Assembly: GCF_009830945.1 (NCBI RefSeq)
Contig: NZ_VWVV01000034.1
Span: 16,581-80,580 of the forward strand
From: Nocardiopsis sp. FR4
GTDB taxonomy: Bacteria; Actinomycetota; Actinomycetes; Streptosporangiales; Streptosporangiaceae
DNA: 64,000 nucleotides
Reading direction: 5' to 3'
Shown here in pieces: positions 1 through 8,627 of this stretch. Under the pieces are notes generated by a model. That model worked only from the letters and a program-made list of their open reading frames with translations. It did no database searches and had not been told where the DNA came from. How positions within the stretch are numbered: position 1 is the first letter of the stretch; every line of letters starts with the position of its first letter. The position numbers and the translations under genes were made by a program.

Positions 1-1652
1 ACCTGCCCGACGCCCTCGTCGTGCGCGACCGCAAGCGCGAGACCTGCGTGCGCTACACCTACGACTTCACCGTCCCCGCCGACGCCGGCCGCGCCGAGGC
101 CACCACCCTCGGGCTGGAGCGCCGCACCGAACCCACCCCGCCGGTGGTGGCCGCCGAGGTGCCCGAGGGGCCCGAGCCCGGCTCCTACGCCAGGATCGTG
201 GCCAAGGCGAAGGAGAAGTTCCGGCGCGGCGACCTGTTCGAGGTCGTGCCCGGACACCGCACCTACGCCCGCTGCTCCTCGCCCGCCCGCTTCTACGAGC
301 TGCTGCGCGAGCGCAACCCCGCCCCCTACGAGTTCTTCTTCAACCTCGGCGAGGGCGAGTACCTGGTCGGCGCCTCCCCGGAGATGTTCGTGCGCGTCTC
401 CGGCGAGCCCGGCACCGGCCAGCGGGTGGAGACCTGCCCGATCTCGGGCACCATCCGCCGCGGCGAGGACGCCCTGGGCGACGCCGAGAACATCCAGGAG
501 CTGCTCTCCTCGGTCAAGGAGAAGTCCGAGCTGACCATGTGCACCGACGTGGACCGCAACGACAAGTCCCGGGTGTGCGAACCGGGCAGCGTCCGCGTGA
601 TCGGCCGCCGCCAGATCGAGATGTACTCCCGCCTGATCCACACCGTCGACCACATCGAGGGCACCCTGCGCCGCGAGTTCGACGCCCTGGACGCCTTCCT
701 CACCCACATGTGGGCGGTCACCGTCACCGGCGCGCCCAAGACCTGGGCGATGCGGTTCATCGAGCAGAACGAGACCAGCCCCCGCCGCTGGTACGGCGGT
801 GCCGTGGGCGTGCTCAACTTCGACGGCTCCATGAACACCGGACTGACCCTGCGCACCGCCCACATCCAGAACGGCGTGGCCGCGGTGCGCGCGGGAGCCA
901 CCCTGCTCTACGACTCCGACCCCGAGGCCGAGGAGCGCGAGACCTTCCTCAAGGCGCGCGCCCTGCTGGAGACCCTCGCGCTGGGCGAGGAGGCCTCCGG
1001 GGAGCCGGTCCCGGAGAGCGCCGCCGAGGCCGCCGGTCCCGCCGAACCGCCGGGTGCGGGTATGCGGGTGCTGCTCGTGGACCACGAGGACTCCTTCGTC
1101 AACACCCTGGCCGACTACGTGCGCCGCCACGGCGCCGAGGTCACCACCGTCCGCTACGGGTTCGACCCCGCGCTGCTGGACCGGACGGCCCCCGACCTGG
1201 TCGTGCTCTCGCCCGGACCCGGCCTGCCCGTGGACTTCGCGATGTCGGCGCTGCTGGACGAGCTCGCCGCCCGGCGCCTGCCGGTGTTCGGGGTCTGCCT
1301 CGGGCTTCAGGCGATGGTGGAGCACGCGGGCGGGGAGCTGCGCACCCTGGAGCACCCGGTGCACGGCAAGCCCGGCCGGGTGCGCGTCAGGGGCGGGGCG
1401 CTGCTCGACGGCGTGGAGGAGGGCACCTTCCAGGCGGCCCGCTACCACTCCACCTACACCGTGCCCGATCTGGTCAAGCACTTCGAGGTCACCGCGGTGC
1501 TGGACGGCGAGGCGGGGGAGGAGCCCGTCGTCATGGCGATCGAGGACCCCGCCGCGCGGTGGTACGCGGTGCAGTTCCACCCCGAGTCCATCCTCACCGC
1601 GAGCGTCGGCGAGGGCGTCGTGGCCCGGGCCCTGCGCCTGGCCCGCGGCTGA
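1..1652 (+). CDS. trpE(G): Anthranilate synthase, fused TrpE(G), 5' end outside window
   Basis: It makes anthranilate from chorismate and glutamine, the first committed step of tryptophan synthesis. The reading frame is open from the first bases, so the N-terminal part of TrpE lies outside the window; roughly 550 residues are present, against about 720 in full-length fused enzymes. The chorismate-binding domain is recognisable by DRNDKSRVCEPGSV, TVTGAPK and the RRWYGGAVGVLNFDG segment. A Pro/Ala/Glu-rich linker follows, then a class I glutamine amidotransferase domain with the nucleophile Cys in GVCLGLQ and the His/Glu of VQFHPES. PhzE-type enzymes share this architecture, but no phenazine gene is visible nearby. 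A hairpin follows the stop, so the gene probably ends its transcript. Confidence 0.93.
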   Translation, partial: LPDALVVRDRKRETCVRYTYDFTVPADAGRAEATTLGLERRTEPTPPVVAAEVPEGPEPGSYARIVAKAKEKFRRGDLFEVVPGHRTYARCSSPARFYELLRERNPAPYEFFFNLGEGEYLVGASPEMFVRVSGEPGTGQRVETCPISGTIRRGEDALGDAENIQELLSSVKEKSELTMCTDVDRNDKSRVCEPGSVRVIGRRQIEMYSRLIHTVDHIEGTLRREFDALDAFLTHMWAVTVTGAPKTWAMRFIEQNETSPRRWYGGAVGVLNFDGSMNTGLTLRTAHIQNGVAAVRAGATLLYDSDPEAEERETFLKARALLETLALGEEASGEPVPESAAEAAGPAEPPGAGMRVLLVDHEDSFVNTLADYVRRHGAEVTTVRYGFDPALLDRTAPDLVVLSPGPGLPVDFAMSALLDELAARRLPVFGVCLGLQAMVEHAGGELRTLEHPVHGKPGRVRVRGGALLDGVEEGTFQAARYHSTYTVPDLVKHFEVTAVLDGEAGEEPVVMAIEDPAARWYAVQFHPESILTASVGEGVVARALRLARG

Positions 1653-1679
1653 GGCACCTGGTACCCAGGCCCCTTCTTT

Positions 1680-1721
1680 ACCCGGATCCGTGCGTTCCGC
1701 CCGGAGTGTGCGGATCCGGGT
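1680..1721 (+). terminator. Inverted repeat after trpE(G)
   Basis: Arms ACCCGGATCCG (1680-1690) and CGGATCCGGGT (1711-1721) are perfect 11-bp complements around a 20-nt loop, 27 nt after the trpE(G) stop. There is no T tract, which is normal for GC-rich actinobacterial terminators. It could also be a protein-binding site. Confidence 0.5.
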
Positions 1722-1829
1722 GTACCAAATGAGGACCCCATACGGTTACTGACCTGTGCAAAAGGCCCTTTTCCCAAAACACGGCCAATCAGAAAGTTTG
1801 ATCAACCCGTTACGGGACAGTGGTTGTGT

Positions 1830-1970
1830 ATGGGTATTCTACTTACAATCCTCGGGATCATTCTCATCGTCGCCGGCGTCCTCGGAGTGCTGCGCGGACA
1901 GCTCCTCTGGGGCATCATCGCCATCGTCGTCGGACTCTTCATCGCGCCCGGCTACTTCTACGGCTTCTAG
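1830..1970 (+). CDS. Small hydrophobic membrane protein, 46 aa
   Basis: The product is almost entirely two short hydrophobic helices: MGILLTILGIILIVAG, then a hinge around VLRGQLLWG, then IIAIVVGLF. It ends APGYFYGF. This matches the small hydrophobic GPGG-motif-type membrane proteins common in Streptomyces and relatives, although the C-terminal motif is APGY here. Function is unknown; an envelope or stress role is often assumed. The ATG at 1830 is the first good start. A GTTT-N14-GGGA pattern sits about 15-35 nt upstream and loosely resembles stress-sigma promoters, but I give it little weight. Confidence 0.7.
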   Translation: MGILLTILGIILIVAGVLGVLRGQLLWGIIAIVVGLFIAPGYFYGF

Positions 1971-2295
1971 CCCGTGGAGGCTGACCCCTCCGGAGAACCG
2001 CGGACAACGAGCACGACCGAGCGCGAGTACGACGGACTACGGGCCGGGCGCCCGCCGGGTCACCCCGGTCGGGCCCCCGGCCCTTCCGCCGTGCTGACGT
2101 GTCCGCCGCTCCGGACGCACTCGCCGACCGGGGCGCGCCCGCTCGCCCCCGCCGCCCGGTGTCGGCCCCGTGTACCCTCGGGGAGGGCTGGTCAGCCCCC
2201 CGCCCCCTCCCACGCCCCCGTGGCCCGGACACCCCCTGGTCACGGCCCTCAGGCGTGCGCCGGGGAGCCGGGGACACACGAACGGGAGGCATGCT
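1971..2295. other. Intergenic region upstream of thyX
   Basis: No convincing gene here. A GC-rich inverted repeat (GGGCCGGG at 2041-2048 pairing with CCCGGCCC at 2076-2083) could terminate the small membrane-protein transcript. The rest is presumably the thyX leader, ending in the Shine-Dalgarno GGGAGG at about 2284. Confidence 0.5.
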
Positions 2296-3093
2296 GTGAA
2301 GAGGGTCGAGCCGCAGGTACGTCTGGTGGCGCGTCCGCAGGTGGACTACGACGCCGTCGCCGACTACCTCGAGGAGGTCGGGGGACAGGCCTGGCTGGAG
2401 CGGTTCGACCGCGGTGAGCTCGACGCCCACCTCAACGACCCGCAGAACCTCGCCGAGTTCGCCGGGCGGCTGTGCTACCGCTCCTGGGAACCGGGCCTGA
2501 ACCCCAACGTCACCCGGGTGCGCACGGACCAGGACGCCTACCTCGGCAACATCCTGGCCAGCCTGCACGGCTCGGTCCTGGAGCACATCAGCTTCAGTTT
2601 TGTACTGCACAATGTGTCAAGAGTGCTGACCCACGAACTGATTCGGCACCGCCCGGGCGTGGCCGTCTCCCAGGAGTCGCTGCGCTTCGTGCGCCTGACC
2701 GACCTGCCGTTCTGGTTCCCCGAGTGGGCGGAGAAGGACCCCGAGCTGATGGAGCGCGCCGAGGCGATGCTCCAGCAGATGGAGGAGTTCCAGCTCTGGA
2801 TGGCGGACCACTTCGGCCTCGACGACGAGGGCGTGAAGTTCGCCGAGAAGAAGCACCGGACCTCGTTCATGCGCCGCTTCGCCCCCGAGGGCGTGGCGAC
2901 CGGCCTGGTGTGGACCGCGAACGTGCGCACCCTGCGCCACACCCTGGAGGCCCGCACCGCGCCCGGCGCGGAGGAGGAGATCCGCCTGCTGTTCGACCTC
3001 ATCGGCCGGACGCTCCAGGAGGAGGCCCCGGCGCTCTTCGGCGACTACGAGGTCCAGGACGGCGCCTGGGTTCCGCGCTGGCGCAAGGTCTGA
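2296..3093 (+). CDS. thyX: Flavin-dependent thymidylate synthase ThyX
   Basis: It methylates dUMP to dTMP with methylene-tetrahydrofolate as carbon donor and FAD/NADPH as reductant. The signature is RHRPGVAVSQESLR, the ThyX RHRX7S motif, at about residues 117-130 of 265, so length and motif fit the family. I chose GTG 2296 because GGGAGG lies just upstream; the frame extends further upstream but that sequence is Pro/Arg-rich non-coding translation. Just before the RHR motif, bases 2598-2650 are noticeably AT-richer and use codons rare in this genome (TTT, TCA, AGA, ATT). A perfect 12-bp hairpin follows the stop. Confidence 0.95.
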   Translation: MKRVEPQVRLVARPQVDYDAVADYLEEVGGQAWLERFDRGELDAHLNDPQNLAEFAGRLCYRSWEPGLNPNVTRVRTDQDAYLGNILASLHGSVLEHISFSFVLHNVSRVLTHELIRHRPGVAVSQESLRFVRLTDLPFWFPEWAEKDPELMERAEAMLQQMEEFQLWMADHFGLDDEGVKFAEKKHRTSFMRRFAPEGVATGLVWTANVRTLRHTLEARTAPGAEEEIRLLFDLIGRTLQEEAPALFGDYEVQDGAWVPRWRKV

Positions 3094-3107
3094 CCTCCTC
3101 GGGTACC

Positions 3108-3134
3108 GGCGCCCGCCCCCTCGGGGCGGGCGCC
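3108..3134 (+). terminator. Hairpin terminator of thyX
   Basis: GGCGCCCGCCCC (3108-3119) pairs perfectly with GGGGCGGGCGCC (3123-3134) across a 3-nt loop, 15 nt after the thyX stop. Confidence 0.7.
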
Positions 3135-3239
3135 CTGGTGTCCGCGGCCGCACCCGGCCCCGTTCCGCCCGGCGCCCGACGGCCCACCCCGGTCTGGACG
3201 GCTGTGCTCCAGCCCGGTTCCGGGCCCGCCACGGGGACC

Positions 3240-3268
3240 TTGACAGGTTTTTACCGGCCAGTAATAAT
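3240..3268 (+). promoter_or_regulatory. Near-consensus sigma-70-type promoter
   Basis: TTGACA at 3240-3245 is followed by a 17-bp spacer and AATAAT at 3263-3268. This is one of the closest matches to the housekeeping consensus in the window and stands out in such GC-rich DNA. It lies about 140 nt upstream of the lipase start, so the transcript would have a long leader. Nothing else was seen in the 3135-3405 gap. Confidence 0.55.
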
Positions 3269-3405
3269 CGCGGCGCCCCTTCCTCCCAGGTACCGGAGCC
3301 TTCCTCGAACGACCGCGTCCCACCCCGCCCGCGGTCGGAGTTCGAGTCTCCCCCGCACCCCCGGCCGCGTCGGCGACCGGGGGCGTCCCCCCAACGAGAG
3401 TCCCC

Positions 3406-4090
3406 GTGAAGAGGACGAACGCCCTCGCCGCGTTCCTGACCCTCCTCCTCGTCGCACCACCCGGCGGTCTCGCGCACGCCCAGGGCGGCTCGGCCTTCGG
3501 CCCCACCAGCAACCCGGTCCTCCTCGTCCACGGCTGCTCCTCCGACGGATCGGTGTGGAACACGATGGCGGCCCGCTTCGGGGCCGACGGGTGGCCCACG
3601 ACCCACCTCGACCAGTGGAGTTACGACTACCGGCAGTCCAACGCGATCACCGCGCGACAACTCTCACAGGAGGTGGACCGGCTGCTGGGCCAGACCGCTG
3701 CCTCCCGCGTGGCCGTGGTGTCCCACTCCATGGGCGGTCTGTCGTCGCGCTACTACGCCAGGAACCCTCGACGGCGACGACCGGATCGATGCGTGGGTCT
3801 CCCTGGGAGGCCCCGACCACGGCACCACCGCGGCGAACTCCTGTCTCGACACCTCCTGCACGGAGATGCGGCCCGGGTCGGATTTCCTCACCGCCCTGAA
3901 CTCCGGTGACGAGACGCCCGGCCCTCCCCGCTACGGGACCTGGTGGTCGCCGTGCGACACGTTCATCAACCCCGACGACAGCACCGTGCTCAGGGGGGCG
4001 CAGAACACGCGGACCACCTGCCTGTCCCATACGGCGCTGACCACGGACGCGACCGTCTACGTTCAGGTGCGCGACTTCGTGAACCCCTGA
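3406..4090 (+). pseudogene. Secreted lipase/esterase, alpha/beta hydrolase, frameshifted
   Basis: The N-terminus is a signal peptide (MKRTNALAAFLTLLLVAPPG then LAHAQG). The alpha/beta-hydrolase core follows: oxyanion-region LLVHGCSSDGSVW and nucleophile elbow SHSMGG, as in actinobacterial secreted triacylglycerol lipases (Lipase_2 type). After SSRYYARN the frame is lost. The downstream frame continues LDGDDRIDAWVSLGGPDHGT and runs to VQVRDFVNP at 4090. Removing one C from the CCC run at 3765-3767 restores one continuous protein of about 228 residues. Either the gene is broken or there is one extra base in the read. The restored frame has several Cys that could form disulphides, as expected for an exported enzyme. 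Confidence 0.75.
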
Positions 4091-4101
4091 GCCGACGGCC
4101 C

Positions 4102-4144
4102 CGGAGGGGCGGGGGAGGCCACGAGGACCTCCTCCGCCCCTCCG
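4102..4144 (+). terminator. Strong hairpin after the lipase gene
   Basis: A 17-bp stem with one G-U pair: arm 4102-4118 pairs with arm 4128-4144 across a 9-nt loop, starting 11 nt after the lipase stop. Confidence 0.7.
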
Positions 4145-4431
4145 CGCGTACGGGAGGCGGGGCGTGTCCTCCCACGCCCCCTAGGGTTTCTCGCGTGTTT
4201 CCAAAACAGGACTTTCCCCCGGGAAATTATATTTTCTAATCTTACCCTTTTTCGTTCTTTTCTTCGATATGTCCGTAGTAGAGGCGTTCCGAAATTCCCT
4301 GCCCGCTTGTTCTGGGGGGTGGTCTTTGTGGCCGGTTGGCGCAAGGATTACTTCGGATGCCCCGCTGTGTCGGTGATGCTGGCGGGTCGGACTGGTGTGA
4401 GAACCACGAAAGGGAAACGAGGGCAATGGGC
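4145..4431. other. AT-rich intergenic segment
   Basis: No gene. Bases about 4190-4300 are strikingly AT-rich against their surroundings (for example AAATTATATTTTCTAATC), with a TATATT at 4228-4233. I could not pair this with a convincing -35 element. It probably holds the regulatory region of the small secreted-protein gene that follows. Confidence 0.5.
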
Positions 4432-4750
4432 ATGAGGGCTCTGGCGTACGCCGCGGCGGCGCTCGCGTTCACGGTGGGCGCGACCGTGCTGGGGGGCCGT
4501 TCCGGCGTACGCGGCGACCGGGGAGGTCGTGGTGTTCAAGACCGGGTTCGAGGACCTGGACCGCTACCGGGACCCGGCGTCGGGCAGTTGCCACACGCTG
4601 CCGGTGACCGCGCACGTGCTGGTGAACCTGACCGACTCGAATGTGCGTATGTACGCCGGTCGGGTCTGCTTCGGGCCCTCGGCCGCGGTGCCGCCCGACC
4701 GGGGCTGGCACGCCCCGCCCAGCGGGCAGTTCAGCTTCTCGGTGGACTGA
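4432..4750 (+). pseudogene. Small secreted protein, frameshifted in signal peptide
   Basis: The ATG at 4432 (SD GAGGG 8 nt upstream) opens a signal peptide, MRALAYAAAALAFTVGATVL. The mature part sits in the +1 frame: ATGEVVVFKTGFEDLDRY to GQFSFSVD at 4750. Removing one G from the G6 run at 4491-4496 gives VLGAVPAYA then ATGEVVV, an ideal signal-peptidase site, so one inserted base explains the break. The mature protein would be about 80 residues with two Cys (in GSCHTLP and GRVCFGP), probably a disulphide. I do not recognise the family. As with the lipase, this may be a true mutation or a homopolymer read error. Confidence 0.6.
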
Positions 4751-5036
4751 CCGGTCAGGTCCCGCGCCTGCCCCCCGTCGGTCGCGGGACCTCTCGGCGT
4801 GCGGTCCCGCCCGGCGCGTCGGGCGGCAAAAGCCGCATAGTGGATGTACTTGATATTTCTCCTGCTTGCCCACGGTCCTCATCCTGTCCATTTCCGTGGT
4901 TTTGGTTGCGGGGACTTGTTCTCTTTTTTGGCGCTTCTGGCGGGGTGGCCGACGCTGGGCGGGAAACACGCTGGCGGTGTGTCCGAGGGGGTCCGCCGCG
5001 TGTCGAGGGGAAAGAACCGGAAAGGTGTTCGTTCGT

Positions 5037-6042
5037 ATGCTGCACACCTTCGTCGTCGGTCTGGGCAGATCGGGGGAGGGGCTGCACCTGCCCTCGCTCG
5101 CCACGGCGCGGGCCCAGGACCCCGCCCTGTTCGCACCGGGACCGGTGGTGGGGTTCGACCCGTTCCGGGACCCGGTCGAGGGGGTGCTCACGGTCGACTC
5201 CCCGGAGGAGGCGGTGCGCCACGCGCCGCCCGCGAGCACCGTCGTCCACCTGTGCACGCCCCCGCGCCTGCGCTCGGGTCCCCTGGAGCGCCTGGCGCGG
5301 CCGGGCTACCGCCGGTTCATCGTGGAGAAGCCGCTCGCCCCGGACCTGGTCGGACTGGCGGCCGTGGCCCGGCTGCGGCGGCGCTGGGGCCCGGACATCA
5401 CCGTCACCACCCAGTGGCTGGACAGCGCGCTCACCCGGCGGCTGCGCGCCGCCCGGCGGGGCCGGATCTTCGGCGAGCTGCGCTCGGTCACCGTCCTGAA
5501 GCACAAGCCCCGCTTCACCCGCACCGAGCGGGTGCCGGGCCGCCCCACCGCCTTCGACGTCGAGCTGCCCCACGCGCTGGCCGTGGTGGTCTCCCTCGCC
5601 GGAGGCGCCGACATCGCCTCGGCAGCCCTGGAGGACACGGTCACCGACCGGATCCGGCTGCCCCGGATGGGCCGCGCCCGGCTGGACTCGGCGCACCACT
5701 GCGGGGTGCGCAGCCGCATCGACTCGGACCTGCCCCGCCCGTACGCGAGCGCCGCATCACGCTGGAGTTCGACCGCGTCCTGGTCACCGGCCACTACCCG
5801 TGCAGCGGGGCCGACCACACCGCCCAGCTGACGGTGGACGCCCTCGGCCGCCGACCGACCCGCTCGGTCTTCGACGACGACGCGCTCCCCGCGTTCCTGC
5901 GCTCGGCCTACGCCCGCGACCGCCGCGCCCGCCCGGCACGCTCCCCGCCCAGGTCGAGGTGGTCCGCCTGCTCACCGAAGCCAAGAGCCTGTGCGCGGCT
6001 TCCGTCCGGAACCGGGAGGTGGACAGTGCCGTCGGCGCCTGA
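5037..6042 (+). pseudogene. Gfo/Idh/MocA-type oxidoreductase, two frameshifts
   Basis: The N-terminus MLHTFVVGLGRSGEGLHLPS is a Rossmann dinucleotide-binding motif, followed by STVVHLCTPPRL and RRFIVEKPL, the EKP signature of Gfo/Idh/MocA dehydrogenases. These usually act on sugars or inositols. Reading continuously needs two one-base corrections: near 5733, where the protein moves to the frame reading RERRITLEFDRVLVTGHYPC, and near 5935, where it moves to the frame ending QVEVVRLLTEAKSLC. Both look like single-base deletions. The restored length, about 335 residues, is normal. The end overlaps the start of the isomerase-like gene, so the original arrangement was a tight operon. Confidence 0.65.
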
Positions 6043-6615
6043 GCGACCTCCGCTGGCCGGCATCGGGGACGAGGCCGCGCCCGGCCTCGGCACGCAGCTG
6101 GGGGCCCTGGCCGCGCTCGGCTGGAACCGCCTGGAACTGCGCTCGGTGGACGGCGTCCCCGTCGCCGCGCTGGAGGACCGGGCCTTCGCCGCGGTCGCGG
6201 AGCGCCTCCGCGCCAGCGGGACCGACGTGGTCGCCGTGGCCTCCGTGATCGGGAACTGGTCCCGCCCCGCCCACGGCTACCACGCCCCGGACCTGCTGCC
6301 CGACCTCCTCGACCACGTGGTCCACGTGCACGTCAAGGACGCGGTGACCGGACCCGGCGGCCGGGTCGGCTACGTGCTCCCCGGGACCGGCGTGGCCGTG
6401 GTGGCCGACAGCCTGCGCCTGCTCGCCGCGCACGGTTACACCGGGGCACTGTCCATCGAGCCCCACCTGCACCTGCGACCGCACCTGCTGGCCGAGGGGG
6501 CCGACCCCGGCCGCGGTGACCCGGCCGCATTCGTCACCTACGGCCGCACCCTGGAACGCCTCCTGGAGGACCTCTGGCCCGCGGCCTCCGCCCCTCACCC
6601 CAGGAAGGGGGTCCG
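6026..6615 (+). pseudogene. Xylose-isomerase-like TIM-barrel protein with internal deletion
   Basis: A GTG at 6026 overlaps the oxidoreductase stop. The N-terminal part (LAALGWNRLELRSVDG, DVVAVASVIGNWSRP) and C-terminal part (HVVHVHVKDAV, GYTGALSIEPHLHLR) are those of sugar phosphate isomerase/epimerase-family TIM barrels. They are joined directly at about 6262, so roughly 100 residues of the barrel expected between them are missing. There is also no stop codon before the reading frame runs into the ligase remnant; the 3' boundary given here is approximate. Confidence 0.55.
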
Positions 6616-7937
6616 ATGCCGCCGACTCCGCCGCCCCGCCCTCGGCGCCGCACTGAGCACCGAGGACCACGTCCTGCTGCTGCGCCTGCTGGACCTGCCC
6701 ACCGCGGGCCCCCTGGAGACCGGACCGGGCGCCGCCCCGCCGCTCCTGCGCCAGGCCCAGGAACGCTACGCCCGCGCCGCCGCGGACCCGGGCTTCCACA
6801 CGGTGCGCCACGCGCCGGCCGACCCCGCCGACCTGGACCGCCACCCCCGCCGACCCGGAGTCCCCGGCCCGCATCCTCATCTCCTCCGGCACCGAGGGCG
6901 TCCCGTCGATGGTCGCCTACTCCCACAACGCCATGGCGGGCGGCCGGGGCAACTACCTGGGCGCGCTGCGCGCCGGGGCCGACCCCATGCGCAACCTCCT
7001 GCTGGTCTCCCTGGCCTCCTCCTTCGGCTCCCTCGGCGTGGTGACCCTGGCCCGGCACGGCGGAACCCTGGTGCTGCTGCCCCGGTTCGACCCGGCCGCC
7101 GCACTGGACGCGATCGAACGCCACCGCCCCACCCACCTCATCGGGGTGCCCACCATGCTGCGGCGCATCGCCCAGCACCCCGGAACCGCGGACACCTCCT
7201 CACTGCGCCTGGTGGTGGCCAGCGGGGCACCGCTGCACCGGGAGGTCCACCACGCCTGCGCCACCCGCTTCGGCCAACCGGTGGTCAACGTGTACGGGTC
7301 CACCGACGGGGTCAACTGCCACACCGCCCGCGCCCCGCACGCCTGGGAACCGGGCCTGGCCGGACACCCCGCCCCCGACGTGGCCGAGATCAGCGTCCGC
7401 GGTCTTCGGGGCGTTCCGGTTCCACCCGGCGAGACCGGTGAGATCTGGGCCCGGGGCCCGAATGACCCCCCTGTGCCACGTCGCCGCCCCCACCTGGACG
7501 CCCGTCGGCGCGCCCCCGGCGGGTGGGTGCGCACCGGCGACCTGGGCCGCCTGGACCCCGACGGCGCCCTGAACGTGGTGGACCGCCTGCGCCGCACGGT
7601 GATCCGCGGCGGGGTCAACCTCTACCCGGCCGAGGTGGAGCGCGCCCTCAGCGCGCACCCCCGCCTCGTCGAGGCGCACTGCGTGCCCGTGCCCGACCCC
7701 GACCTGGGCGAGCGCATGTGCGCCTGCGTGGTCCCCGCCCCCGACTCCGCCCCGCCCGACCCCGGGGAGCTGATCGCCTTCCTGCGCGTACGCGGTTCGG
7801 GCATCCGCGCGCTCCCCGAACACGTCCTCGTCCTGCCCGAACTGCCGCTCGGCCCGACCGGCAAGGTGTGCACCGCCACCCTGACCCGCGTCGCCGCCCG
7901 GGCCGTCGGTCCGAGCCAACCCGCGAAGGAGGAACCC
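6616..7937 (+). pseudogene. AMP-dependent acyl-CoA ligase remnant, several frameshifts
   Basis: Bases 6650-6845 read STEDHVLLLRLLDLPTAGPL in one frame. From about 6845 the protein continues in another frame with the adenylate-forming signature ILISSGTEGVPSMVAYSH, then HLIGVPTMLRR, NVYGSTDG, WVRTGDLGRLDPDG, RRTVIRGGVNLYPAEVE and the C-terminal LGPTGKV. The Pro/Arg-rich stretch at about 7460-7520 looks like out-of-frame translation, so two compensating shifts are likely there. The N-terminal domain is much shorter than in intact ligases of about 500 residues. There is no stop codon before the methyltransferase start. Clearly a broken gene. Confidence 0.65.
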
Positions 7938-8153
7938 GTGACCGCCACCCGGACCCCGGGCTCGCGCTACGTCTTCGACAACCACAGCGAGCACGCCGGC
8001 GACCAGCACCGCCTCCTGGCCGCCGCCTACGCCCCCATGACCACCCGGCGCCTGGAGCAGGCCGGAATCGCCCCCGGCTGGCGCTGCCTCGAAGTGGGCG
8101 CCGGAGGGGGAAGCGTCGCGCTCTGGATGGCCGCGGGCCACCTGACCCGTTGA
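7938..8153 (+). pseudogene. SAM-dependent methyltransferase, N-terminal fragment
   Basis: GTG 7938 with AAGGAGG upstream starts TATRTPGSRYVFDNHS and reaches the class I methyltransferase motif I, WRCLEVGAGGGSVALWMA, before ending at 8153 after only 71 residues. Intact relatives are about 250-280 residues. The fragment is in frame with the ligase remnant upstream, with no stop between. It is the last recognisable member of the decayed biosynthetic set. Confidence 0.6.
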
Positions 8154-8223
8154 CCTTCTACTCACAGCGAGTCCGGGCGCCCGAACCCGCTACAAGCACA
8201 AGGTCACGCGCAGAACGCCAGGG

Positions 8224-8448
8224 TGGGGCGCGCCTTTCCGGCCGCTGCGCACCGACCGCGCCAGCAGGGCCGTCCGGGCCCGCGCCGAGGCGGCCTACCG
8301 GGCGACGACCGGCCCGGAGCCGCTGGCGGCCTGGCTGCCGCCGCGGGGCATGGCCAGCCGGGCCGACCGCTTCGATCTCCGGCCCGGGGGCGGGTACCGC
8401 ACGGTGCTGGCCTACCTCGGTTCTGGCATGCCTCCCTCCCGGGGTTGA
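8224..8448 (+). pseudogene. SRPBCC/AHSA1-family domain fragment
   Basis: In this frame the bases encode EAAYRATTGPEPLAAWLPP followed by RADRFDLRPGGGYRTVLAY. This is the characteristic N-terminal half of the Hsp90-ATPase-activator-like SRPBCC family. It stops at 8446 after about 75 residues (family length about 150) and has no convincing start codon. It is a remnant and fits the general decay between 5.0 and 8.5 kb. Confidence 0.5.
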
Positions 8449-8551
8449 GAGCCTCCCTCGCGCCCGGCACGAGGCCCCTTCCCCTCCTCGCTGAAGGCGG
8501 CCCGCTCCGAGTCCTGACCTTCCTCCCTCCTTCCACCTCAACTGACCACGA

Positions 8552-8581
8552 AGCCCCGGAAACCGCTCGGTTCCCGGGGCT
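8552..8581. terminator. Bidirectional hairpin terminator
   Basis: AGCCCCGGAAACC (8552-8564) pairs with GGTTCCCGGGGCT (8569-8581), 12 of 13 positions, around a 4-nt loop. It lies 46 nt beyond the end of the tetR gene, on the other side from the decayed locus, and could serve both strands. Confidence 0.65.
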
Positions 8582-8627
8582 TACGCGTGCACCGGAGCCG
8601 CGTTCGCCTCCAGGGCATGGCCAGCGG

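Noticed and set aside
4844..7441. A single 865-residue protein
   Set aside because: It is a chain of different frames: non-coding translation, part of an oxidoreductase, an isomerase remnant and part of a ligase, joined only because stops are rare in this DNA.
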